Positions 35,884-44,530 of a DNA stretch of 55,731 nucleotides are shown one piece after another (positions within the stretch are counted from its first letter, which is position 1; every line of letters starts with the position of its first letter). The stretch is from contig JALHMG010000024.1 in the NCBI GenBank assembly GCA_022844135.1, forward strand, positions 29,130 through 84,860. Direction: 5' to 3'. Source of the stretch: Lysobacterales bacterium (GTDB lineage: Bacteria; Pseudomonadota; Gammaproteobacteria; Xanthomonadales; SZUA-5). The translations under genes were made by a program, and so were the position numbers. The notes beneath the pieces were generated by a model. That model had not been told where the DNA came from, made no database searches, and worked only from the letters and a program-made list of their open reading frames with translations.

Positions 35884-36433
35884 GACGAAATTCCGTTTCG
35901 GAGATTTTGAGTATTGACCTAATGCAGCATGGCAATTCATGCCAAGCAACGTGGTGAGATTTGCAGAGCCGGCCTGCACGAGCACTGGAAACCGACACTT
36001 CTTTGTTAACACCCCGCACAACCATAATCCTCGGTTGCCGTGACAACAGCTGGATGCATAAGGATCGCCTTCAGTCCGCGACGAGGTTGAGTATGTCAAC
36101 AAACGTGAGCCAATGGGCCCGGGGAAATCTCGCAAATTCTCACAAGCGAGCATTCGGCCGAAACTTTCTGGCGAAGATGGCGCCTGTCGGCGTTGGGCTT
36201 GCGCCGGAATTTGCCTGTCGCAGACGGCTAATGCGCGCCATTTCTTGACGTCAGCAGTCTGCGCGTCAACAACGACAAAAGTTGGGTGTCCGCGTCTTGT
36301 TCGCGTCCGTCTTGTGCGCTTTTGGCAATTCCTGCAAAGCAACGCGGCGAAATTCACCGACCTGCCGGCACCAGCAGCGTCGACAGCTCGGTGTATGCGG
36401 ATCGCCTTTGGTGCCATTGCAGTGCGCAATGGG
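35884..36433. repeat. Intergenic region with a diverged REP-type repeat
   Basis: The segment 36257-36294 (GTCTGCGCGTCAACAACGAC, then AAAAGTTGGGTGTCCGCG) resembles the repeat found after the Y1 transposase copies (CTGCGCCTCGATAGCGACGA, AAGTTGGATGTCC at 47251, 47306, 50842). The rest should contain the operon promoter; no gene is recognised. Confidence 0.5.
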
Positions 36434-37771
36434 CTAGCTGCATTTGCAATACCATTGACCGATTTGGGCACCAATGTAGGTGGGATAGTTGCTTTCACCG
36501 GCGCTGTTGCCTGGCGGTGGAGGCTGTTGCGGAAAGAGCTGCCCCTGGTCATTGACGAATACCAACTGCTTGTCTGGCAGATTCTGGTAAATGACCAAAA
36601 AAGAAGAGCCGCCATAATGGAACATTCCCATTTCCTGTCCCTTTTGAACCTTGGCGCCTTTTGTCATGGACGCATCAAACTGCACGGTTGACACTTCGCT
36701 CATACCTAACGGAATACAGCAAACATAACCGAAGTCCTCAGTCTGGAACACGATAATCCCTCGCGCGTTGACCTCAGCGAGATAGGGCGTGGATGCGGTC
36801 GTCGCGCCGCCGTAATCCGGGAGCACACATTTGCTAAAGAAGCACCCAGGGATAACAATTGGGTCGAACAGCACGTTGCCATTAACCGGCACCCACCAAC
36901 GATGGAAATTGTAAGGATTCAAATAGGTTTGAAAGACATAGCCGCCTTCAAACATCTCTGACAGTTTATGCTTCTTGAGGACCCTGTCTTGCTTAAGTTC
37001 TGGCGAGCTAAAAATGTCGTCAAGTGAATAGGGCATACCCTTGAGCCAAAAAACGTCCTTGCGCTTCACCTGTGGCTGCCAGCTAAAAAGTGAGCCATCA
37101 TTCGGGCTGATCACGACCTGGTTCGTTTCCTGGCCAGCGATGGGCCGTTGTTTGGCGGGATTCTTAAGTTTTCTGGTGAAGAACGAATCCCACGATGACC
37201 AATAAGGCAGAGAATTGGAATCTTTCTCCCAGGCTGGGAAGTTATATTGCTTCTTGGCCGTCGGCGACAACCATTGCTTGCCTTCTATGCTAAAGCCCGC
37301 AGCCGACCTCTCAGATCGCAAAAAGGCCGCCCATTGGTCTAGGATTGGTTTCATTTGCTCATTGAACTTCGGCAGGCGAAGCAACGCACTGCCGCTTAAC
37401 GTCGCGTCGATCGCCAAAATGATGGCGGAAAAAGGCAGGCCAACCAAGTCATCATCGATGAATTGAGGAGCCTCGTGCAATAGGGCATTGAAAGCCTTTA
37501 GCAGAGCGTCCAAATCGCGTATCTGTGGAATCGGCGCCTCTTTGGTTGACTGATTGGCAGCCAAAATGTTCGCATTTTGCCGAAATGCGCTCTCCGACAA
37601 ATAGGTAAGTACTTCATCTGCTTCGATGGCATTCTTGAGCGCTTGGATGGTATTTGGATAGTGCGTGGCTTCCTTTTCCAAGATCATCCGTATGAAACGC
37701 TGAAAAGAATCTTTGCTGGGATGGGGAAGCCAGCCGCTCTGAACGTTGTGTGGAATGAGTTGGTGTGTCAT
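36434..37771 (-). CDS. Phosphatidylserine-decarboxylase-like protein with extra N-terminal domain
   Basis: A 445-residue protein. The C-terminal 250 residues follow the PSD fold: ISPNDGSLFSW, the YNFHRWWVPVNG motif, GIIVFQTEDFGYVCCIPLGM, and MGMFHYGGSSFLVIY, where GGSS (Ser about 388) stands in the place of the LGST self-cleavage site that generates the pyruvoyl cofactor. The N-terminal 190 residues resemble the helical PSD-associated domain of soluble relatives. The usual substrate would be phosphatidylserine, but such stand-alone relatives may decarboxylate other amino acids. The leader contains hairpins related to those near the LodA cluster. Confidence 0.82.
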   Translation of the reverse strand: MTHQLIPHNVQSGWLPHPSKDSFQRFIRMILEKEATHYPNTIQALKNAIEADEVLTYLSESAFRQNANILAANQSTKEAPIPQIRDLDALLKAFNALLHEAPQFIDDDLVGLPFSAIILAIDATLSGSALLRLPKFNEQMKPILDQWAAFLRSERSAAGFSIEGKQWLSPTAKKQYNFPAWEKDSNSLPYWSSWDSFFTRKLKNPAKQRPIAGQETNQVVISPNDGSLFSWQPQVKRKDVFWLKGMPYSLDDIFSSPELKQDRVLKKHKLSEMFEGGYVFQTYLNPYNFHRWWVPVNGNVLFDPIVIPGCFFSKCVLPDYGGATTASTPYLAEVNARGIIVFQTEDFGYVCCIPLGMSEVSTVQFDASMTKGAKVQKGQEMGMFHYGGSSFLVIYQNLPDKQLVFVNDQGQLFPQQPPPPGNSAGESNYPTYIGAQIGQWYCKCS

Positions 37772-37850
37772 GGTTTTTTGTCTGGATGAGTAATAGGATT
37801 TAGCAACGCTTCAAAGTGACGAAAGATCAGTTTCGTCCTCTACCGGTTTG

Positions 37851-37930
37851 TGGAGAAACAGCCTGCTGGCGCGAACCGGGATGGTTCGCGCACGGATCAA
37901 GCATGTAAGTGCTTGATCCATAGAGAGCTA
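37851..37930. repeat. Hairpin array related to 24929-25073, inverted orientation
   Basis: GAGAAACAGCCTGCT is followed by GCGCGAACC/GGTTCGCGC (37869-37891) and GGATCAAGCA/TGCTTGATCC (37894-37919). The order and sequence match the reverse complement of hairpins E-D-C at 24993-25073, with substitutions that keep pairing. It lies about 80 bp upstream of the PSD-like gene. Confidence 0.85.
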
Positions 37931-37976
37931 GCATTCTTCCAGGGTTCGCGCAGCGAAGAAGATAGGTAACATGTCA

Positions 37977-38291
37977 TCACGACTTGGGCCAGGGCAGTTC
38001 ACTTCGCTTGCCTCTACCTATAACGACGACGCCCGAGGTGCCTTCATGTTGTTGGACTTCAACGCTTTCTTCATAAGGAATAGACCCAATGGCGAGGCCG
38101 TCTTTGCCGAGGACGTCTATTGCCTGAAAACCCTCGGATCTGCCCTCGGGTTTGAGAGTGACTTTCGCGTTCAGGGAGAGAGTCCGACCTGACACAGTGA
38201 CCTTGAAAAGTGGCGGATAGATCTCGCTATCCAGTTTTTTTATGATGGCGGTAGCGAATGGGTACAAATCTAATTTGAGATCGGTGCTCAT
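37977..38291 (-). CDS. Small hypothetical protein
   Basis: A 104-residue protein starting at ATG 38291 (MSTDLKLDLYPFATAIIKKL). It contains alternating hydrophobic strands (LFKVTVSGRTLSLNAKVTL, SGVVVIGRG) suggesting a small beta-rich fold. No export signal or known motif is seen. It sits between the intact XRE regulator and the hairpin array/PSD-like gene on the same strand, so it may be co-regulated with them. Function unknown. Confidence 0.6.
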   Translation of the reverse strand: MSTDLKLDLYPFATAIIKKLDSEIYPPLFKVTVSGRTLSLNAKVTLKPEGRSEGFQAIDVLGKDGLAIGSIPYEESVEVQQHEGTSGVVVIGRGKRSELPWPKS

Positions 38292-38424
38292 GACATGACT
38301 TTCCCTAATAATTGGAGTGATCGGCACAACTGCTTTTGGCTTCGCCGATGCTGAGACCGGCAACTCGCAGTATCACGGACGAATTGAGCTGGCGTGGTTC
38401 CAGTTCGGTGTCAAGTTAGCGCCG

Positions 38425-38802
38425 TTATTCGCTTTGATTAATTTGCCGATTTGGGTTTAGGCGAAGCAAGCGTTCGATCCCAACACAGAAACACCGAGCA
38501 AATTCACGTGCAATTCGAAACCGAACCAGACGACCGAGTTCCGCGCGCTTGATGGTGGTCAGCGACAACTGGATGTTGCGGCGCCAGCAGTCGTCGGCGA
38601 GTTCTTGTTGGCTGAGGAGTCGTTCCTGGCGCAAACGGCGGATGAGGTCGCGGTTGAGTTGTACTCGACCTTTCGGTGCTTGAATGTCTTGATCATCGGA
38701 GGGTTGTTCGCCGCCTGATGGAGACGCGTCTGCTGCTCCGCCTGGTTGTGAGTCTTGTGCTGCGGTGGGCACTATTGCATTCGGGATCGGTAGCAGTTCC
38801 AT
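38425..38802 (-). CDS. XRE-type helix-turn-helix regulator (intact copy)
   Basis: A 125-residue protein. The first half is disordered (Pro/Gly/Ser-rich). The second half contains a helix-turn-helix, LIRRLRQERLLSQQELADDC with TTIKRAELGRLVRF, and a helical end (IAREFARCFCVGIERLL). ATG 38802 was chosen because upstream in-frame residues are unrelated. Two decayed copies lie at 30285-30539 and 25389-25510, each near one of the oxidase-cluster genes, suggesting that regulator-linked units were duplicated. The target is unknown; its own leader and the hairpin arrays are candidates. Confidence 0.8.
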   Translation of the reverse strand: MELLPIPNAIVPTAAQDSQPGGAADASPSGGEQPSDDQDIQAPKGRVQLNRDLIRRLRQERLLSQQELADDCWRRNIQLSLTTIKRAELGRLVRFRIAREFARCFCVGIERLLRLNPNRQINQSE

Positions 38803-38998
38803 GATTGATTCCCCTGGTTTGGAAAGTCGCCAGCCACCTATGACTGGTGGCGATTGCAGCAACTCATTTGGTCCGTCGAGGCTGGAACCGCTTGAGTGCC
38901 GGAGACCGAGGTTCTGAGAAGCGCTGATGAGCTTCCTTCCGGAATCCTGCCGGTTGCTAAAACGTTGATTTCCAATGGCTTTGCGCGATCGAAAACGA

Positions 38999-39025
38999 GA
39001 ACGCCCACCAACTTGGTGGGCGTTC
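38999..39025 (-). terminator. 12-bp perfect hairpin downstream of the cystatin-like gene
   Basis: GAACGCCCACCA, a 3-nt loop and TGGTGGGCGTTC lie about 50 bp after the stop at 39073. The following T-tract on the minus strand is weak (CTCGTTTTCG), so termination is probable but not certain. Confidence 0.5.
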
Positions 39026-39072
39026 ACGGTGCTGCCGACTGACCGACTAGCCTCGGCGCTTGGCCTGCGCCG

Positions 39073-39348
39073 TCACGGGTTGACGGGCACAATCTTGTGG
39101 ATAACCGGTTTGCCGTTCAGCGGCTGATAAATGTAGACCTTGGCTGCATTCTCGTTAGTAAACCTGGTGGCGTACTGCACCTCGCAGAGGAAGCAGTAGT
39201 TGGTGCCGTTCACTGACTGGCTCGCGAATGCGAGGGCTGTGTACTTGGCTCCATTCCAATGCGAGAGCGCCGACTCGAACGCCTCTTTGGCGTCCGGCGT
39301 TACAGTGAAGTTAAAATTCGACCACCCGCCCGCCAATTGCTCTGACAT
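39073..39348 (-). CDS. Cystatin/stefin-like small protein
   Basis: A 91-residue protein. GGWS near the N-terminus, a helix (DAKEAFESALSHW), then ASQSVNGTNYCFLCEVQ with a Q-x-V-x-G core followed by TNY, and a late strand with YQPLNGKPV, mirror the layout of stefins (N-terminal Gly, helix, QVVAG-TNY, second hairpin loop). Stefins inhibit papain-like cysteine proteases. There is no signal peptide, as in stefins. ATG 39348 follows GAGGAAA at good spacing. The neighbourhood is made of small unknown genes. The similarity is by eye only, but the motif order is specific. Confidence 0.62.
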   Translation of the reverse strand: MSEQLAGGWSNFNFTVTPDAKEAFESALSHWNGAKYTALAFASQSVNGTNYCFLCEVQYATRFTNENAAKVYIYQPLNGKPVIHKIVPVNP

Positions 39349-39613
39349 GACATTTTCCTCGATAGTTGAGTTTGATAGATGCCGACAAGAATTCGGAAGG
39401 CTCGTGGGAATTCCGATCAGCGTGAGAATGATTAGTGTTTTTCGATAGTCGAATGGAACCTATCTAGCTTCGATTTAGATTCTGATCGACATGGAATTCG
39501 GGATGATGAATTCCATGCCACGCCTATTGCGTTCACTCCAAGTTCGACAGTCACGGCTCCTACATGGCCTGAACGCATCGAGCCTCATATTCAAGAGTTC
39601 GAAGCCCAAAAAC

Positions 39614-39640
39614 AAACGCCACCGAATTGGTGGCGTTTTT
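39614..39640. terminator. Rho-independent terminator, potentially bidirectional
   Basis: AAACGCCACC (39614-39623), loop GAATT, GGTGGCGTTT (39629-39638), ending in TTTTT on the plus strand and in an A-rich mirror on the other side. It separates the 39805 gene from the 39348 gene. Apart from this terminator the 39349-39804 gap shows no gene. Confidence 0.75.
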
Positions 39641-39804
39641 GCTTCTCTATTATTTTGCGTTTGCCGTTAGTATAGAGCCGAAAGGCGGCGACTCATCTGG
39701 CAGTGCCCCCGAAATGATCGTTATTAGTCATGCTGGACCCAGAAATTCGAGATCTAAAATAATCGGGTCAAGCACGGCGGCGTTTCGCTCGCGCGACGTG
39801 TCCA

Positions 39805-40179
39805 TTAAAAACCAGGATCCGGATCGTTCGAAGCCTGCGGGTCGAAGAAGTAATATTTAGATCCGACCTGAACGAAGATGCCAAATATTACTAGCTGATT
39901 GTGCTTGAGATTGGTTTGAAGTGTCACTCTCTGCACAGGATTTTTGGGAGTTGGGTGCGGGGTAGAAACAACTCCTAGAAGGTCAGTTCCAGTTGCTGCA
40001 AATCCAACTATGCCAGCATTAGAGTCGTTGGAAACCAGTATAATCTCGATCAACTCGATTGAAGCGGTCAAGTAGGGCCCAGGAGGATTAAAAGAGGCAG
40101 TTACACTATCTCCATTAACGGAAACGAAGAGTTGGATTGGTGGAATAGCGTAGCTGGCAGTTCCTGCATTTACGATCAC
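39805..40179 (-). CDS. Small hypothetical beta-rich protein
   Basis: A 124-residue protein starting at GTG 40179, preceded by AAGGAG with 6-nt spacing. The sequence alternates hydrophobic strands (IQLFVSVNGDSVTASF, IELIEIILVSND, NQLVIFGIFVQVGSKYYFF) and is rich in Asn/Thr/Ser, like a small beta-sandwich. There is no signal peptide or known motif. It is followed by a terminator, so it is a one-gene unit downstream of the large STAND gene's 3' end. Function unknown. Confidence 0.65.
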   Translation of the reverse strand: MIVNAGTASYAIPPIQLFVSVNGDSVTASFNPPGPYLTASIELIEIILVSNDSNAGIVGFAATGTDLLGVVSTPHPTPKNPVQRVTLQTNLKHNQLVIFGIFVQVGSKYYFFDPQASNDPDPGF

Positions 40180-40276
40180 GATTTACTCCTTGCTGTCGTT
40201 CGTTTGCAACTACATCTTAAGCTAACAAGCAGCTAGAATTAATCTCGAATTGGGCTCTCTTTGGGCCCAGTATAGT

Positions 40277-43200
40277 TTATTTGGTAACGTCGTCGTAGTG
40301 TGCCCAGCCGTCCGCTGAAATGTTCAAAAACGGGTGGCGGTACCCAATGGTCCTCAACCAAGCGTACCGCATCTCCGCAATGGACGCAGAGCCGATCAGT
40401 TCATGTGCGCTGACCCATAGGGCTACGGTTTCTGGGTTGTTGGAAAGAGGCGCGGTGTTCTCCAGCAGCTCGATGACACGCTTGGCGTCGTTCGCCGCGA
40501 GGGCTGTTCTCCCAATTTGCCGAGACTGCCGACCGCGCTCGATCAAGGCCTTTCCAAGCGCCAGGATTTCGTTCGACCTTCTCGTTGACTCGGTCGCTAT
40601 GCGCTCCAATTCGGCGACGGCGCGGTTGGCGATCTCGACATCGAACGGTTCGGACGACCGGGCGATCTGCAGCAGATTCACGGCCGCGAGGCGGCGTAAA
40701 GCCAGTGAGGAATCCGCAGCAGCGCGATTTCGTTGAATCAGGTCTTGCGCCGCCAGCGCGTGCGCTCGCTGGTTGCGGCGATCGTGCGTTGCAGACGCAA
40801 TGTCGCTGGCTTGAACAAATGCATTCGCCAGATCCCGTGCCCACACAAGATTGCTCGGCTCTTGATGGGTCAGCTTCGTCAGCCGCTCGATGCACTGGGT
40901 GATTTCCTCTTGCGCGTGCTCAAACTCACCGCGAGCGAGCGCCAGCTTCGCGCTGCTTAGCTGTAGTGTAGACAATCGGCGCTGCCACACCAGCGCGTCG
41001 GGCTGGGCGATAACCAGTTGACGCAACATCTCGATCTGCTCGGCATAGCCAGCCGCAGCCTCCGCCAGACGCCCCTCCGATTCATCGCCGCTACTGATCC
41101 ACGACAAGGTATCGATCAGGTCGAAACGCAGCGCCGCATCGTCTGGCCGTCGGGCGAGCACGTCGGCTTTGATTTGCGCGGAGCGCGTGAAGAATGGCAA
41201 GGCATCGCTGATGCGTCCTTGATCGCGGACGATTCCGCCCAAATTGTTCAGTGCGTAGGAGAGTTCGATCTGCCAGTCGTCGTTACCCGGGTCGATGGCG
41301 ACCAGACGCTCACTGGCCTCAAGATATCGGTCCCAATGCGGACGGGCTTGCGCTAACTGAAACTGTCGAAAGTAGTAGTAGCCGAGCCAGTATTCGGCCG
41401 TTCCCTGCTCCAGGATCGCTGCCGTGGCGTCCGGCGTTTGTGCCCGCGCGCGCGCTGCCGCCTCACTCGCTCGCTCGAACGCGGAGCGCGCATCGGCCAA
41501 TTTCGCTTCGGCGAGCAGGACTTCGCCCACGGTGCGCAATGCGCGCGATCGATTGAGCAAGTCGTCGGTTTGCATCTGAGCTTCGGGTTGCCTTTCCAGC
41601 TCCGCCAGAGCCTTTTCGCTGATGCTGCCGAGGAGATTTAGGTTGCCGAGCGGACGCAGCTTCTCGGCCAGTTCGACCAGCATGAAATCCGACAACTGCA
41701 TGGCAGATTCGCGTCGCGCCTCGGCTTCTCTGCTCGCAGTTGCGGCAATGATGGCGGAGGCGGCGGAGACAACCGCGAAAATCGCCAGGCTGACCACTGC
41801 CGCCGCCCGCATGCGGCGTCTGCGCGTGCTGGATCGAACCGATGCTTGGAGAAACGCGATGTCTTCCGGTCGAAGATCCTCGGGCGTCAGGCGAGCGACT
41901 TCTTGCGCATCCTCCAGTGGGCGACCCGGGTTGAGCAGCAGGTCGGCGCTGCGACCGTCCTCCACCCAGCGTGCGGCAGCGCGCCGAAACCTGGCCTTGG
42001 ACTGCAGCCGCCGACGATTGTCCTCGATCCAATCCCGGGCCCGTGGCCACTGGCGCAACAGCGCCTCGTGCGCGACCCGAAATCCAGGCTCATGGCCGCC
42101 CATTTCAGCGACGAACAACCGTGCGCGAACGAAGGCTTCCGCTAGTGCTCTCTCGCCAGCGTTCAGCGCCGACCATTCAACCCGTCGGGCACTAATGCTC
42201 TCGCTGTCGGGATGCATCACGATGAGTTGCGCGAGGACACCGGGTAATCTGTCTGCGGCATCCTTGCCGAGCGTCGCGTGCACCTTGTCGGCTTGATGCG
42301 CTAGTGCGCCTTCGAGGCCGCCGATCGTCCGAAAAGCGTCAAAGCCCAGCACACCATCCGCGCTGCGCCGTTCGTACAACGCTTGCAAGGTGTGTTGCAG
42401 CATCGGCAAGGCATCGGCGTGCGCCTGGCTGGCATCCCGAAGCACATCATCCAGGCGTTCTGCTGTTTGCGTGTCTTCTTCGAAGCTCAGGCCCGCCAGT
42501 GCCGCCGGCGAGCGGATGATCTGTGCGATCTCGCCGCTTCTCGGCGCGAGCACGTCGAAATGACCGTCGCCTTGTTTACGCTCGGCGATCTCCGGGTAGC
42601 CTTCGACCAAGGCAAGGTAGTAGTCGCCACGGACAGTCATGGCCACCATCACGCGAGGCGAGTCGCACAGCGCCTGCAGCGCGCGCGAGAACGCATCCCT
42701 TGCGCCGACATCCGGAGGTCCGTCGGCCACTAGCGATTCGGCGTGGTCGATCAGCAGAAACAGGTGCGCATACGGCTTTGCGTTGAGTTCGCGCGATGCA
42801 CTGCGAGCAAACGCCTCACCGATCGCAGCGCCGATCGACGCCGGGTCTAAGCGAAAATGCTCGGCCAGGCCCTCCGCTTTTGCGAAGACTGGCCTGCGGT
42901 CGAGCTGCCAGTGGGAAAGAGCGGCAGCCAGATGCGCCAGCGCATCGCCGCTGCGAACGCCAGCGAGATCGCAGCGCGCGACCGATAACGCCTGCAAACC
43001 ATCGAATCCGCTGTCCTGGCAGAGCAACGGCAGTACACCTGCGTTCAGCAGCGAGGTCTTGCCGCAGCCGCTGGCGCCCACAATCAAGACCAGTCGCCGT
43101 TGCGCGTCGATTTGCGCGCGAATCGCGCCCAGCAATGCCGCCGTCGCGCGACTGCGACCAAAGTAAACGCCGGCATGCTCGGCGTCGAACGGGTTGAGCC

Positions 43201-43609
43201 CCACATACGGACTGGCGCCCGCCCAAGCGACAGACTGTATTGGCGCTCGTTGGTAGTCGTCCGGGTAATAGACCCTGGCGATCAGGCGATAGCCGCGTTT
43301 GCGAATGGTCTCGATGTAGCGGGGCGAACGCAGATCGTCGGCCAGGACCTTTCGCAAATGCGCAATCGCTTTGTGAACCGGATTGTCGCCGTAGAAGGTG
43401 CCTCGCCACACTTCCACCAATAGCTGCTCGGCGCTGACCACCTCTCCAGCATGCTCGGCGAGCGCCACCAGTACTTCCATGACCCGCGGCTCAAGCGCGG
43501 TTTCCTGGCCGTCGAGAGACACAACGAGCCGATGCGGCTCGACAAGCACCGCACCGATACGAAATCGGAATCTCGAAGCAAGCGCCAAGACTCGTTGAGT
43601 ACGCTGCAT
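40277..43609 (-). CDS. Winged-helix - nSTAND1 ATPase - transmembrane - TPR protein
   Basis: A 1110-residue protein starting at ATG 43609. Residues about 15-110 form an OmpR-type winged helix (ALEPRVMEVLVALAEHAGEV, VHKAIAHLRKVLADD, YIETIRKRGYRLIA). An nSTAND1 NTPase follows (GLNPFDAEHAGVYFGR, Walker A GASGCGKTSLL near 177-187). A hydrophobic span at about 600-622 follows, then TPR-like helices to the end. The layout resembles CadC-like membrane regulators with a STAND switch in between. The same nSTAND1 type occurs in the TIR-WD40 protein at 7572. It probably binds DNA when activated; signal and targets are unknown. Confidence 0.88.
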   Translation of the reverse strand: MQRTQRVLALASRFRFRIGAVLVEPHRLVVSLDGQETALEPRVMEVLVALAEHAGEVVSAEQLLVEVWRGTFYGDNPVHKAIAHLRKVLADDLRSPRYIETIRKRGYRLIARVYYPDDYQRAPIQSVAWAGASPYVGLNPFDAEHAGVYFGRSRATAALLGAIRAQIDAQRRLVLIVGASGCGKTSLLNAGVLPLLCQDSGFDGLQALSVARCDLAGVRSGDALAHLAAALSHWQLDRRPVFAKAEGLAEHFRLDPASIGAAIGEAFARSASRELNAKPYAHLFLLIDHAESLVADGPPDVGARDAFSRALQALCDSPRVMVAMTVRGDYYLALVEGYPEIAERKQGDGHFDVLAPRSGEIAQIIRSPAALAGLSFEEDTQTAERLDDVLRDASQAHADALPMLQHTLQALYERRSADGVLGFDAFRTIGGLEGALAHQADKVHATLGKDAADRLPGVLAQLIVMHPDSESISARRVEWSALNAGERALAEAFVRARLFVAEMGGHEPGFRVAHEALLRQWPRARDWIEDNRRRLQSKARFRRAAARWVEDGRSADLLLNPGRPLEDAQEVARLTPEDLRPEDIAFLQASVRSSTRRRRMRAAAVVSLAIFAVVSAASAIIAATASREAEARRESAMQLSDFMLVELAEKLRPLGNLNLLGSISEKALAELERQPEAQMQTDDLLNRSRALRTVGEVLLAEAKLADARSAFERASEAAARARAQTPDATAAILEQGTAEYWLGYYYFRQFQLAQARPHWDRYLEASERLVAIDPGNDDWQIELSYALNNLGGIVRDQGRISDALPFFTRSAQIKADVLARRPDDAALRFDLIDTLSWISSGDESEGRLAEAAAGYAEQIEMLRQLVIAQPDALVWQRRLSTLQLSSAKLALARGEFEHAQEEITQCIERLTKLTHQEPSNLVWARDLANAFVQASDIASATHDRRNQRAHALAAQDLIQRNRAAADSSLALRRLAAVNLLQIARSSEPFDVEIANRAVAELERIATESTRRSNEILALGKALIERGRQSRQIGRTALAANDAKRVIELLENTAPLSNNPETVALWVSAHELIGSASIAEMRYAWLRTIGYRHPFLNISADGWAHYDDVTK

Positions 43610-43740
43610 AGATTCGGATCGATTGCGGACCGTTGCCGAACTGCAAACTGCGACAGAGTTTGGCAGATTTCGTTGACGGTTTGTCGCCAAGCTTTGACGA
43701 TCGGCACCAACAGCACGGTCACGGCTTTTGCTGTTCTAAA

Positions 43741-43893
43741 TCCTGATCTTTGCGTCAGCGGTGTGTTCTCCCAGGTCGGCGGCTTGCCGGCCAGTCAAAT
43801 TGCACGATGGCAAGTTCAATCGGCTGGGCGCTTTTCCACCGCTGGCGGCATCGCCGCCAGCAACCTCGCTCGATGGACCGGAAGCGGCGGGCG
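43741..43893 (+). pseudogene. Relic of secreted beta-propeller repeats
   Basis: Two short units, SGVFSQVGGLPASQIARW and GRFSTAGGIAASNLARW, match the 'GGxFTxAGGxxAxxIARW' blades of large secreted proteins. No start, signal peptide or continuation is present. Confidence 0.6.
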
Positions 43894-43897
43894 CGAG

Positions 43898-44422
43898 TCA
43901 GTCTTTTTCCAGCGCCTCCCTGGCCATCGGCACTGTCAGCGCGGTGCTGCTGTTTTCAAAACCATTGGCGAACATGCCCTCGGGCACAATCGGGTCCTGA
44001 TCGGTGGCGCTGTCGTTACCGGTGTTCAGTGCGGTGGTGCCCGCTGGTGTACTGACGGTTGCGGTGTTGGTGACAAAGGCACCGACTGCACCGTTCACTT
44101 CGGCCAGCAGATCGAAGCGCAAAAACTGATTGACGCCCAGATCGACCAGAACATTGAGATTGCCGGTGCCCGCACTGGGGCTTGGGCAGGTCGCAGTCGA
44201 TTGCGCCGGTACGCACATCCACATGCCATTGATGAGCGTGGCTGGCAGGTTATCGATGACGTTCGCTCCCGTCACCGCGTTGGGGCCAGCATTCGCGACC
44301 ACGATCGCGTAAAGCGTTTGTTGGCCGTTGACCAAGGCATTGCGGTTATTGGTCTTGGCGATTTGCAAATCCGCACTCGGCGTGATGGTCGCCGACGCTT
44401 CCGAGCGCGAAAAAAGGACGCT
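43898..44422 (-). pseudogene. C-terminal fragment of a DUF11-repeat secreted protein
   Basis: ASATITPSADLQIAKTNNRN, then YAIVVANAGPNAVTGANVID and VTNTATVSTPAGT, form one DUF11 (conserved repeat) domain. The tail DPIVPEGMFANGFE is typical of the last residues of such proteins in Lysobacterales-type genomes. The frame is closed upstream by TGA at 44423-44425, so the N-terminal bulk and signal peptide are missing. It lies head to tail with propeller debris on the other strand, pointing to a rearranged former secreted-protein locus. Confidence 0.75.
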
Positions 44423-44530
44423 TCACAATGACCGACTTGATCAATCTCGCCAATGGTCTGCAGTTGACCGCCGGAGCGATTGGGCCAACTTGCCTGTTGC
44501 CTGGTGCGCGACAGGTATCGATCCGGTGAA

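Noticed and set aside
35884-36615. N-terminal extension of the haem-oxygenase-like protein in the same frame
   Set aside because: The extra codons cross a dispersed REP-type repeat and show no domain; ATG 35883 is at the family-like start.
39000-39030. Hairpin taken as an attC site
   Set aside because: It is a simple perfect stem with a 3-nt loop and lacks RYYYAAC/GTTRRRY cores; it is better read as a terminator.
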